From positions 2,108,001 to 2,172,000 of the forward strand of contig JASGHP010000001.1 in assembly GCA_047602295.1 (NCBI GenBank): a DNA stretch of 64,000 nucleotides, given 5' to 3'. The notes under the pieces are model-generated. The model was not told where the DNA came from, did not search any database, and saw only the letters and a program-made list of their open reading frames with translations. The position numbers and the translations under genes were made by a program. This document shows, one piece after another, positions 26,722 through 36,721 of the stretch. Numbering within the stretch: the first letter of the stretch is position 1; each line of letters starts with the position of its first letter. The DNA comes from JACMLD01 sp047602295 (GTDB lineage: Bacteria > Bacteroidota > Bacteroidia > Chitinophagales > Chitinophagaceae).

Positions 26722-29700
26722 TGGATGAACAAACTACCATACCGAAGAATACAACGCTTCCTATAGAACAGGATTATACAATGCTGCGTGCAGAAGGTTT
26801 GAAGCATATAGAATCGCTTGCAAGCGCATTGTGGACAGATTACAATGCACACGATCCCGGCATCACTACATTGGAAGCGCTTTGCTATGCGCTTACTGAG
26901 CTGGGTTATCGCAACAGTTTTGATATGGCAGATTTGCTGACCGATAAGAATGGCAAAACGGTGAGCGGTCAGTCTTTTTTTACAGCAAAAGAAATTCTTA
27001 CCAATAACCCACTTACCATTGATGATTATCGCAAGGTTTTAATAGACATCATTGGTGTGCACAATGCCTGGTTGTTTGCAGATGACAGTAAGAAAGATGC
27101 AAAAGGAAAATTGCAACCCATTAATGAAGTGCCCATTTATGCAGACTGCAAAAAAGATATGTTGCAATATGCTGTTAATGAAAACCCGCTTTTTCTATCC
27201 GGACTTTACCAGGTATTGCTCGATTTGGACAATGACAATGTGTATGGAGATTTAAACAATGGTGAAGTGGTGATAGAAAACCCGGCATTAAGTCCGCAGT
27301 TTGCCAAAGGAGAATTTTGGTTTGCTGTTGAGCTTTCTTCCTGGAAACTGGCCGATTTTGATTTTGCTGAAAAAGCTGCCGATAAAAATAATATCAGTAG
27401 TGCTGCAGTTGCTGGCAGCAATGGCGCCTGGACTTGCGATATGGAGTTGACGGACAGTACTACGCTACAGTTTAATATTGGCCTTTCTAAAAAGCCTGCC
27501 AACAAAACGGTACAAACAGCAGATGTTGCGGCGATGATTGCTGCAGATGGTTTTGCATTTGCTGCTGAGATATTTGATTTCTATTTGCAGAAAATTACAA
27601 AAGCCAGGACTATTGTAAAAACTGCTGTCAAAACATTGCAGGAACATAGAAACCTCTGCGAAGACTTTCCGGTGGTAACAACTGTAGATGATGAAGAGAT
27701 AGCTTTTTGTTTTGATGTTGACGTAAAGCCATCGGCAGACATAGAACAGGTTCAGGCTGAAATATTTTATGCTATTGAAAATTATCTAAACCCTTCAGTA
27801 GATTTTTACACGCTACAGGAGTTGCTGGATAAAAAAATACCGGTAGATGAAATTTTTGAAGGTGTTGTATTGCAGCATGGTTTTATTGATACCACACAGT
27901 TGGAGCAAACACAATTGCGTTCTGTTGTCTATACATCCGATATTATTAACCTGCTGATGGATATAGATGGTGTTATCAGCATCCGCAATTTTATAATGAC
28001 CAAGTATGGTCCATTGGGCAAACCTGTTCCTGGTTTTACTGGTGTAAAGTGGTGCATGGATATTGCGCCTTTGCACAAGCCAGTGTTGAGTACAGATAAA
28101 TCGAAAATATTATTGTACAAGAATCAGTTTCCTTTTATTGCCGGTTATGATGAAGTGAAAGATACTGTTTCATTATTGCATGCACAGCACGAACGTGCTA
28201 AATTAAATGGTCTTCAGGATGACTTGCCTGTACCGCTCGGAAAAAAGAGAGATACAGAAAGTCATTGGCCATTGCAATATGATTTTCCGCAAACTTATGG
28301 TATAGGTGTTGCAGGACTGTCACCAAATGCAACCATATTGCGTATAGCGCAGCAAAAGCAATTGAAAGGATACCTGATGTTTTATGAGCAGTTGCTGGCA
28401 GATTTTCTTTCTCAACTCTCCAATGCTTGGCAATTGTATTCAGCCAACAATATTGTGCAGACGTATTATGCGCAGTTCCTTGACAGCATTAAAGATATTA
28501 CACCGGTATATGCAACAGATGGCGGAGGCATTATTTTGCAACAAGCGATTGCTACCGCCGATGCTACTATTCAACCGAAAAATCTTTGGCAGCAATTTTA
28601 TGAAACCAAAGATGTATTTGAAGACAGGCGCAGCCGCTTCCTGGATCACATGCTGGCCCGTTTTGCAGAATCTTTTAATGATTATGCATTGCTGATGTAC
28701 ACTATTAATTACGATGATAAAACAATTGAGAAAATATCTTTTGCTGAAATAACAACGGCAAAAATAAATGTGCTGAAGAATTACCCGGATATCAGCAGTA
28801 ACCGTGGTAAGGCATATAATTATTTTCCCCAGCACGATGATTTTACAATAGACACTACACAGTTGTGGGACACGGGCAATGTATCTGGGTTGGAAAAACG
28901 CATCAGTTTCTTAACAGGTATTAAAGATTATACACGCCGCTTTTTGTATTGCATCGGTAACATAGAAGTAATCTGCAATGAAAAAGAAGTAACAGAAAAT
29001 GGCCAGACTGTTTTGAAGTGTTTCTACAATTTCTATGTGACGTCTATTGGAGGTGTGGAAATGGTTTCAATAGCGTATGATACAAGAGCTGATGCAGAAG
29101 CGGCTGTAGAACAAGTGAAAGAATTAGGAAAAGATGCTGCTAATTATTCAATAGACAATAGTAGTGGCATCAAAATAAAATTAGGTTCAATACTTACAAG
29201 TGAGACAACGTTTGCAGATAACACAACAGCACAGGCAGCAATAGATGCAGTAGCAGGAGAATTTTCTGTAGCCTGCAATGATCCGGAAGGTCTGCATTTG
29301 ATTGAGCATATTTTATTGCGTCCCCGTGAAGTGGCACCGCCAGATAAACCATTTGATTTGATGCAGGTTTGCCTGCACAATTGCGCTTGTCCCTGCGAGA
29401 TAGATCCTTATACTTTTCGTGCTTCTGTTGTATTGCCTTACTGGCCTGGTCATTTCGATAACATGGCTTTCCGGGAATATTTTGAAAACAGGATTCGTGA
29501 AGAAGCGCCTGCACACATAATGCTGAAAGTATGCTGGCTGAACAATGACCTGATGCGTGAATTTGAAATCCGCTATAAAAAATGGGTAGAAGAATTGGCG
29601 GCTTATTCTTTTGATAAAAAGGCAAACCTTTTAAGTTTCAGGGATGCCAATGATAAAATGATTGAAATACTGGCACAACTGCACAGTGAATATCCGCAAG

Positions 29701-29789
29701 CTACTTTACACGATTGTGTGGAAAGCAAGGAAGGCAGCAATAGCGTTGTGTTAGGTAAAACAGTTTTGGGAACCTTTAAAAATTTATGA
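26721..29789 (+). CDS. Second large baseplate protein, Pvc12-like
   Basis: 1,022 residues from the ATG at 26721; an ATG two codons earlier (26715) is equally readable. The diagnostic N-terminal segment is ALWTDYNAHDPGITTLEALCYALTELGYRN, shared by Afp12/Pvc12 and by the gpJ-associated wedge partners. A late conserved part, FRASVVLPYWPGHFDNMAFREYFENRIREEAPAHIMLKVCWLNNDLMREFEIRYKKWVEEL, is the usual end of Bacteroidota homologues. It partners the preceding protein in the wedge. The ATG overlap of 1 base upstream and 4 bases downstream implies equimolar coupled translation. Confidence 0.85.
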   Translation: MDEQTTIPKNTTLPIEQDYTMLRAEGLKHIESLASALWTDYNAHDPGITTLEALCYALTELGYRNSFDMADLLTDKNGKTVSGQSFFTAKEILTNNPLTIDDYRKVLIDIIGVHNAWLFADDSKKDAKGKLQPINEVPIYADCKKDMLQYAVNENPLFLSGLYQVLLDLDNDNVYGDLNNGEVVIENPALSPQFAKGEFWFAVELSSWKLADFDFAEKAADKNNISSAAVAGSNGAWTCDMELTDSTTLQFNIGLSKKPANKTVQTADVAAMIAADGFAFAAEIFDFYLQKITKARTIVKTAVKTLQEHRNLCEDFPVVTTVDDEEIAFCFDVDVKPSADIEQVQAEIFYAIENYLNPSVDFYTLQELLDKKIPVDEIFEGVVLQHGFIDTTQLEQTQLRSVVYTSDIINLLMDIDGVISIRNFIMTKYGPLGKPVPGFTGVKWCMDIAPLHKPVLSTDKSKILLYKNQFPFIAGYDEVKDTVSLLHAQHERAKLNGLQDDLPVPLGKKRDTESHWPLQYDFPQTYGIGVAGLSPNATILRIAQQKQLKGYLMFYEQLLADFLSQLSNAWQLYSANNIVQTYYAQFLDSIKDITPVYATDGGGIILQQAIATADATIQPKNLWQQFYETKDVFEDRRSRFLDHMLARFAESFNDYALLMYTINYDDKTIEKISFAEITTAKINVLKNYPDISSNRGKAYNYFPQHDDFTIDTTQLWDTGNVSGLEKRISFLTGIKDYTRRFLYCIGNIEVICNEKEVTENGQTVLKCFYNFYVTSIGGVEMVSIAYDTRADAEAAVEQVKELGKDAANYSIDNSSGIKIKLGSILTSETTFADNTTAQAAIDAVAGEFSVACNDPEGLHLIEHILLRPREVAPPDKPFDLMQVCLHNCACPCEIDPYTFRASVVLPYWPGHFDNMAFREYFENRIREEAPAHIMLKVCWLNNDLMREFEIRYKKWVEELAAYSFDKKANLLSFRDANDKMIEILAQLHSEYPQATLHDCVESKEGSNSVVLGKTVLGTFKNL

Positions 29790-32700
29790 TCATGAGTATC
29801 GCAAATACCTTCCCGGTATTTGAACCGGACCAGGTGCTAACTAATCAACACCTGAACGACCTGTTCAATTATTTAGATCAGCAAAACAGGCTTACACGTT
29901 GCAAACTCCTGGGCAGCGGTATTGTGTGTGGCCTGGAAATATCCCGTACCAGCGATACGATCAATATCACAAAAGGTTGCGGTCTTACATCGCAGGGGTA
30001 TATTATTTTGTTTTGCGATCATACTGGCGAAAATGGCTACAAGTATTTCATGCCTTATACAAGACCGGCTTTTCCGAATGATTTGCAATTGATCAGCCAA
30101 TGCTTACCAGATCCAAACACCAACAATATTTTGTTTTATGCTTCAGATGCTGCGGCAGCATCTACCAATACAGGTTTGCAATTATTATTAACACAGGCAG
30201 ACTTTGATGCACTTACAGATAAAACCGGTGTGATACAATTATCACAAGCTGGTACTTTAAGCCAGTATGCCGTAGTATTGTTTTTAGATGCGAATGAATT
30301 GAGCTTGAAAAATTGCGACACCAACGATTGCAATGATAAAGGCAGCAGGATGGAATTGAATGTAGTGCCATTGCTGGTAGATAAAAAGTTGCTCGATAGA
30401 AATAATGCCGGCCAGGTAACAACCTCTTTTCAACAGATTGAATTGCGCCGTTACAATGTGCCCGTAAAAAATCTTTCGTCAGCCGATGCTGTATTAAATG
30501 CATTTGCTGCTTTGCTGGATGATAATACTTTGAAAAGATTGGCCAATGATCTGGAATATTGTTTTACGGCATATCAATATTTGGTAACGGGCATTAGTAC
30601 CAATCCTTTTGGCACCGCGGCAGACTTTAAAGCCAATCTTGCTTATATTCTTAAATACTATCCCTTCCTGGTTCAATACTATTATGATTTCATTTATGAT
30701 CTTATTAAAGCATTGTACGAGTTTCGTTATAAATCGCATGCTATTACTAGCGCCTGTTGCCCGGATGAAATGATGTTTCCTTTTCATCTTAGTCTTGGCG
30801 AAGCGGCTGTAGCTACCAGCAGCGACACATCTGCATATCGCCAGTATTTTGTCTACTCGCCATTGTTTGATGCGCAGAACGATGGAAGCAATGAATTACG
30901 CAGCCTGCTGATGCGAATGATATTAATGTACCAGGATTATCAATTGTCTATTAAAGCGATAAGAGGCAATAAAAATGTATTGCCTACAACATTAAAGATT
31001 ACACCCAGCAGCTATGGCAGGGATTTTATTTCAGACAGGTGCATACCTTATTATTATAGTCCAGTGCAGCAGAAAGGTGATGTTGTAGCATCAGATCTTT
31101 ATTATTACTGGAACTATGGCAAAACAAAAAGAGGCAATGCTCGGTTTAATCTAAGTTATAATGCTGCTGCATACAATAGTTCCGATGCAGTTGTGAACCC
31201 ATTGAATTATGATATTGAATGGAATAATTTTTATAGGATTGAAGGACACATCGGTAAGAATATAAATACTGCGTTGACAGAAGTTGTTTCCATGCAACAA
31301 AACATGAACCTGCCTTTTAACACCATCGCCTTAAGTGCAGATTATATTGGTGCTTTGGTAAAAGGTGAAGACCCGGTGTGCAATATTGCAGATCTTGAAT
31401 CAGACTATCGAATACTGATAGCCGAATTTATTTGCAAGCTGCATGATACTTTTTGTTACGTGGGCAAACTGGCATATACAGCACCGGTGCAAGTATTAAC
31501 TGGTGTGTTTACCAATATAACCGGAACAACAGCAGGTACTACTGCATCAGGTGCTGCACGCAAATCGGCAGCGCCGAAGAAAGCAGCAGCCAAATCAAAA
31601 GCTGCAACTGCAGAGAAAGCCACATCAGCAGAGAAAGCTACTTCAGCAATCACTGCTGCTATTATTGATACGCCCAATATTATTGCAGATCATCCTTTTA
31701 TTTCAGGATTGGTAAGCGAGTTTCAGGCGGTAGCCACCTATACAAAAGGAACAACACTTACACGTTTATGTGCCCCGGCAGCTAATACAATCGGAAGTTA
31801 TTATAGCAATAGCATTGTTGCTAACAAGGGAATTTTTGTAAATCCTGTTCAAGCCAACGATACCAGCACCAACAGTGTCTTGTACCGTCATTTCTTTGAG
31901 TTTGTTGACAGTGTGGAAAGCATGTTGCAAATGATGATGAACAATAGCCTGGCCAATCTTGATACTACTGCATTTAAAAATGCCTATAAACGTTTTGAAG
32001 CAGAAGTGAATGTGGTGAATACGGCCATGCTTGCTTTTATTAAAGCGCTTGACAATAATGATAATGTAAATGATTTTACAATAGACTATTTGCTTGATTT
32101 GTTTGTAGACAACGTACAAACAGTATTGCATACATGCATTACAGAAAAGCTGGATGCTTTGAAGAGCGAATACAATCGCCGCTTGGCGCAATACAGGCTT
32201 GCAAAAAATTTCAATTATTATTTTAAACAACATGGCGGTATTGAACACAAAGCCGGCGTTCCAAGAGGTGGCACATTCATATTGGTTTATCACGAAGAAA
32301 GAAGAAACAGGTTTGTGGATCTCAATTCACTTTACATCAATAAAGAACTCAGTAGTACACTGCTTACCAATTTCAGGGAGTTATTGAGTGATGATGTGCA
32401 ACTGGATACACTGGAAGCAAAAGCAAAAATGCTGACTGTAGCTACATTGTATAGAGACCCCGATCTTTATCTTCAGTTTAAAGATGTGATGCAGCAATAC
32501 CTGGATGACTGTACCAGTTTGCCACCAGATAAAAAGACACAGATTGGTATTATAATTAATCAACCACCTGCAACAGTTACAGGCCTGCAATTGACAGACG
32601 GAATGGTGATAGCAGATTTCTATGTACCGTATATGTGTTGCAGTGATTGTCCGCCGATAGCATACATATTGCCTGCTACAACAACGCCACCACCAGATGA

Positions 32701-33259
32701 TAAGCCCATTACTAAAACACTCACCGTTTGCAGAAGTGTAAAAACACTAGCGCTTGAACCAAATCTTGCACCTGGTGCCGTGGTAAAATTATTGGTGAAC
32801 GAAGGCAGTATTGCAAACGATAAACTGGTAATACAACCGGCTGCTACAAATATTACTCAGACAACTGTCTTTCACGTTTCGTATACAATAGATGGTAAGG
32901 AAACAGATGTAACTATTACCGTAATAGTAGTGAATGCAAATTTTACAATGGAGCTTACAAGGGCAACAGCTACTACTAACGTACCACCCGTAATGCTTAC
33001 ATTAAAACCATTGGGCACCGGATTATCTGTTTCCACATGGCAGGTAAGCCAGGCAAATACAGTCATTACAAATATCAGCGATGGCAAAGCATTTCCTTTA
33101 ACTGGTTTTACGCTGGATATTCCTATTTCAATCCTGCACCATGCAGAGGTAAAAACAGATAGTGATACTTGTTCAGAAAACCAGAGCTTTTCATTAACTG
33201 CTAATATTGTAAAGCTACATCTTAACCAGGGGCCATTTGATAACAACACCACCGCTTGA
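29786..33259 (+). CDS. Very large eCIS-associated protein of unknown role (fibre or baseplate-peripheral candidate)
   Basis: 1,157 residues. The N terminus (FPVFEPDQVLTNQHLNDLFNYLDQQNRLTR then GSGIVCGLEI and KGCGLTSQGYII) is a recognisable conserved block of Bacteroidota injection loci, but I know no function for it. Near residues 590-630 a low-complexity Ala/Lys/Thr linker (SAAPKKAAAKSKAATAEKAT) divides it. After a helical part, residues about 960-1,157 are beta-sandwich-like: PATTTPPPDDKPITKTLTVCRSVKTL... and a PKD/Ig-type pair ending in NANFTMELTRATAT. A hinge plus Ig-like C terminus suits a fibre or outer baseplate part. The start overlaps the previous stop by 4 bases; ATG at 29792 is an alternative. 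Confidence 0.65.
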   Translation: MIMSIANTFPVFEPDQVLTNQHLNDLFNYLDQQNRLTRCKLLGSGIVCGLEISRTSDTINITKGCGLTSQGYIILFCDHTGENGYKYFMPYTRPAFPNDLQLISQCLPDPNTNNILFYASDAAAASTNTGLQLLLTQADFDALTDKTGVIQLSQAGTLSQYAVVLFLDANELSLKNCDTNDCNDKGSRMELNVVPLLVDKKLLDRNNAGQVTTSFQQIELRRYNVPVKNLSSADAVLNAFAALLDDNTLKRLANDLEYCFTAYQYLVTGISTNPFGTAADFKANLAYILKYYPFLVQYYYDFIYDLIKALYEFRYKSHAITSACCPDEMMFPFHLSLGEAAVATSSDTSAYRQYFVYSPLFDAQNDGSNELRSLLMRMILMYQDYQLSIKAIRGNKNVLPTTLKITPSSYGRDFISDRCIPYYYSPVQQKGDVVASDLYYYWNYGKTKRGNARFNLSYNAAAYNSSDAVVNPLNYDIEWNNFYRIEGHIGKNINTALTEVVSMQQNMNLPFNTIALSADYIGALVKGEDPVCNIADLESDYRILIAEFICKLHDTFCYVGKLAYTAPVQVLTGVFTNITGTTAGTTASGAARKSAAPKKAAAKSKAATAEKATSAEKATSAITAAIIDTPNIIADHPFISGLVSEFQAVATYTKGTTLTRLCAPAANTIGSYYSNSIVANKGIFVNPVQANDTSTNSVLYRHFFEFVDSVESMLQMMMNNSLANLDTTAFKNAYKRFEAEVNVVNTAMLAFIKALDNNDNVNDFTIDYLLDLFVDNVQTVLHTCITEKLDALKSEYNRRLAQYRLAKNFNYYFKQHGGIEHKAGVPRGGTFILVYHEERRNRFVDLNSLYINKELSSTLLTNFRELLSDDVQLDTLEAKAKMLTVATLYRDPDLYLQFKDVMQQYLDDCTSLPPDKKTQIGIIINQPPATVTGLQLTDGMVIADFYVPYMCCSDCPPIAYILPATTTPPPDDKPITKTLTVCRSVKTLALEPNLAPGAVVKLLVNEGSIANDKLVIQPAATNITQTTVFHVSYTIDGKETDVTITVIVVNANFTMELTRATATTNVPPVMLTLKPLGTGLSVSTWQVSQANTVITNISDGKAFPLTGFTLDIPISILHHAEVKTDSDTCSENQSFSLTANIVKLHLNQGPFDNNTTA

Positions 33260-34467
33260 GCAAACAGAATAACCATATTATCCTTAAGCAAAAGGTAGAG
33301 ATTGCTTTTGAAAACATGAATGCAGGTATGGGCATACAAGATGCCATTGCCGGCATCATTAAGGAGCGATTGCAACCGCAGATGGAAGTATTATTTGATG
33401 AACTTGCTGATGAAGAGCATCGCATACAGCTTGATCAGCTTGAAATAGATTGTGGTGAATTATCAGCAGATAACTGGCAGCAGGAATGGGTAGACAATGC
33501 AATAGTGAAGTTGAGAGCAGCCTTATTGGGCGCACACAAAACAAAAATAAAAAATGAAAACTTTCACCAGGATTTTTTCTATTTCCTGCAATATGGTTTG
33601 CTTCCCTGGAATTCTTCTGTAAAAGAGTTGAAAAATTTTGAAGAGAATATAGTTTTTGATTCAATCTTTTTTAAAGCGTTTGAAGCTGCGATGCGTGACC
33701 AACAGATGGCACAAAGGTTGTTGAACCAGTTTAGTGAAAAGTTTACCACCGCATTTGTAAAAGCGCTGATACAACATTATGAAAAGCAGGTAAAAAGATT
33801 AAGCGCTTTTCATTCACTGATAAAACAACCTGTTATCATCAGGCCGCAAAAAGAAGCCGTAATGAAAGCAATTGTGTATGAATTTTCAGCACAGGCCAAA
33901 GACAAGGAGCAGACGCATAAAGCAGAATCTATTGATTTCATTAAGAAAGATGAACAGGAAATATCAAAGGAAATATTTGTGAACAATGCGGGTCTTGTGT
34001 TGCTGCATCCATTCTTGCCCAGGCTTTTTGAAAACCTGCAATTGACAAACAAACAGGAATGGGTAAATGACGAAGCGCAACAGACAGCATTGGCAGTTAC
34101 AGTTTTTCTGACAACAGGCGAAATTGCGTTGCCGGAATTTGAAATGCCTTTAAACAAAATTATTTGTGGTTTGCCTGTTTCAACAGTCTTGGAAAAAATA
34201 ATACCAATAAGTGTGGAAGAACAACAGGCTTGCGATGAATTATTGGCGCAGGTAATAAAAATGTGGCGTAGTTTAAAAAATACAAGTGTTCCTGCATTCA
34301 GGGAAACGTTTTTGCAAAGAATGGGAAAACTCAGTAAAAGGGACAATGGTTGGCTATTGCAGCCAGAACAAAAAGGAGTAGATGTATTATTAAGTTCATT
34401 GCCCTGGGGCATAGGTGTAATAAAACTTCCGTGGATGGAAGAGATTGTTTTTACAGAATGGGGATGA
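33256..34467 (+). CDS. Contractile injection system tape measure protein (CIS_TMP)
   Basis: 403 residues. The N-terminal HIILKQKVEIAFENMNAGMGIQDAIAGIIKERLQPQMEVLFDEL and the IQLDQLEIDCGEL block, plus the late VNNAGLVLLHPFLPRLFENLQL segment, are the hallmarks of the CIS_TMP family (Afp14 role), which sets tube and sheath length. The start is read as TTG at 33256 because the family block begins a few residues after it and no ATG precedes; TTG overlaps the previous TGA by 3 bases (TTGA at 33256-33259). A non-AUG start may keep tape measure levels low. The family is clear; length control is from knowledge of the family. Confidence 0.88.
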   Translation: MSKQNNHIILKQKVEIAFENMNAGMGIQDAIAGIIKERLQPQMEVLFDELADEEHRIQLDQLEIDCGELSADNWQQEWVDNAIVKLRAALLGAHKTKIKNENFHQDFFYFLQYGLLPWNSSVKELKNFEENIVFDSIFFKAFEAAMRDQQMAQRLLNQFSEKFTTAFVKALIQHYEKQVKRLSAFHSLIKQPVIIRPQKEAVMKAIVYEFSAQAKDKEQTHKAESIDFIKKDEQEISKEIFVNNAGLVLLHPFLPRLFENLQLTNKQEWVNDEAQQTALAVTVFLTTGEIALPEFEMPLNKIICGLPVSTVLEKIIPISVEEQQACDELLAQVIKMWRSLKNTSVPAFRETFLQRMGKLSKRDNGWLLQPEQKGVDVLLSSLPWGIGVIKLPWMEEIVFTEWG

Positions 34468-34597
34468 GAAGTAAGCTGAAAGCTTCTAGCTACAAGCGTC
34501 AAGATGATAAATAATCTATAAGGCAAGATTGAGATATAAGTTTTATGAATTCTAACTTTTGACTCTTGCTAGCTGATATTTTACCAAGCAGATCATT

Positions 34598-36703
34598 ATG
34601 GAACATGTCATTCAATCAAAGAGTACAGCAAAGGCTGTGTAGAAAAAGAGTACTTTTTTTGCACCAGCATTTCTGCAGCCCAAACTCAGTATTGGAGCTC
34701 CTAATGATGTTTATGAACAGGAAGCAGACTCGGTGGCAGATAAAGTGATGCGCATGAGTGATGGACAACAATTGCAAACAAAGCCATCAACCGTTAGTGT
34801 TCAGCGAAAATGTGCGCATTGCGAGGAAGAGGAAAAGAAATTGCAGCGAAAACCTGATGGAAGCATACAAAGGGATACTCCTGATAATGATTCATCGCCT
34901 GTAACTGGCAATCAACATCAACCTTATTTGCATCTTAGCATTACGATGTCGTCATCAGATCCGCAAAATGATATTGACAGCAAAATAAATTACGGCGAAG
35001 CAAATATTCAATTGATTGAAAGGGGGATTAATATGCCTGCAGATTACACAGTTGATTATAGCAATTTATGGAAATCAGATTATGAACTCAGCAAGGGTTT
35101 GAGACTTGGCACTATGATAAAAAATTTGTATGGCATAGGCGAAAGATTAGATGCAAAAGCATTGAGGCCTATACGTGGTGTTGTAAAAAAAATTCCATTG
35201 GTGGGCGGGCTTTTAAAAAGTGCTATGAAATTTGAAGCGCCGAAAGTAGAAGGCAACGATTGGGATAAATACGCCGCGGATAAAATGGCGCTTAGTGCAT
35301 TGGGAAATTCGCTTAACAGGGATAACCCGGCATATAACGATGTGAGCGGTCATACTTTTACGATTAATATTGTTGATACTCATTTCGATGAAAATGATAT
35401 TAGCAAGTTATTTAGAAAACCTGCTTCAACAGGCAATGATTATGTGTTGCAGCGAAAATGCAGTAGTTGTGAGTCGGAAGAAAAAATCAATCGCAAAGAA
35501 TCTGCTTCCGCATTACCAGTACCCACGCATCATGTAGAACAGACATTGCAATCCACAGGTCAACCGATGGATCATGCAACACAATCATTTATGGAAGAAA
35601 GGTTTGGCTACGATTTCAGCAAGGTGCAGATACATAATAACGCAATGGCCAATCGGTCATCTGCTGATATTAATGCGTTGGCTTATACACACGGAAATCA
35701 TATTGTGTTTGCCAATGGGCAATATCAGCCTGACAGCAACACAGGAAAGCAATTGCTGGCGCATGAGTTGACGCATGTGGTGCAACAGGGCAATGGTATT
35801 CCCACTTCATCAAATCTTATGAGAAAGACTCCCGCAAAAGCTGCAGCGCCTTCTGTTACTTTCCCTACTATTACGGCCCCAAATACACCCGCAAAAGTCA
35901 ATCGAATTATACCGAGGGTTGAATTGCCATTTGATGTAAAAGTTAAAGATATTCCCGCGGGAGAAAAGGTTGAACTATCTATTGATGGGGGAAGTTCAGA
36001 TAATGGAACAGGTAGGATTAATGGAAGTTTTAAATATGAGCTTGACGCGGACGAAAAAATAAATTTAAAAGGTGTGTATCAAACCGAACCTGGTAATGCC
36101 AATAAATTATCGTTAGTTGCCAAATTGAAAGGAAAGCTATTGAAAAAAAGTAACCTGTTCTCTGTGGCAGCTTATCCTTCCGCTGTTAATTTTAAATTTA
36201 ACAGGTTTTTGTCGCATTCGAAAGTAGATGGTATTGATGGCCTGGCATGGGGGGCCGCTTACAGCTTAGAATTAGAGTCAGATTCAGGGATGTCAGGTGA
36301 TTGCAATAAAACATTTATTTCAGAAAATGTAGCTGTTACAAAAAATGAAGGCTTTTTCAAAAGCAATATTTCTGTTACTTCAAGTTTTATAAAAAGCGGA
36401 TTGAGACAAATAGATCAAAATGGCGTAACCGACGATAGTATTGACGGAATGAGAAAAAGACTTGATGCTGCAAATGTTGCTAAAAGCATTTATGTGGCAG
36501 AACAATTTTACCGCTTTGCTTGTGAGCGGACCGGTATTAAAGAAGATAAGGCTAAAGGACCTAAAGTGCCTATATCTGGTTTTAAGATTACAAAAAAAAT
36601 TGGGAAATATTTCTTTACAACACAAAGAGAAGGGTATGATAATCATGGAGTAAAAGCCGGTAATGTGGATGATTCAAGTGAGAAGAAATCTGATTTAGAA
36701 TAA
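34598..36703 (+). CDS. DUF4157 (eCIS core domain) cargo candidate, interrupted by an in-frame amber codon
   Basis: From ATG 34598 the frame reads MEHVIQSKSTAKAV, then TAG at 34640-34642, then continues in the same frame with KKSTFFAPAFLQPKLSIG and the YEQEADSVADKVM motif, which is the normal leader of DUF4157 proteins. The first ATG after the stop is at 34733 and would lose this leader. Further on: CAHCEEEEK (codons 72-80), a 190-residue globular insert, CSSCESEEK (about 288), then DUF4157 with MEERFGYDFSKVQIHNN and HELTH at codons 389-393 (zinc-protease-like), and a 300-residue beta-rich C-terminal domain of unknown type. Likely an eCIS-loaded cargo or companion; may be a recent pseudogene. 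Confidence 0.7.
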
Positions 36704-36721
36704 TTCAAATTGTTTTGGAAG

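Noticed and set aside
34566..34748. 60-codon ORF upstream of the DUF4157 gene
   Set aside because: It is in another frame from the clear DUF4157 leader, has no family character, and overlaps the leader coding sequence.
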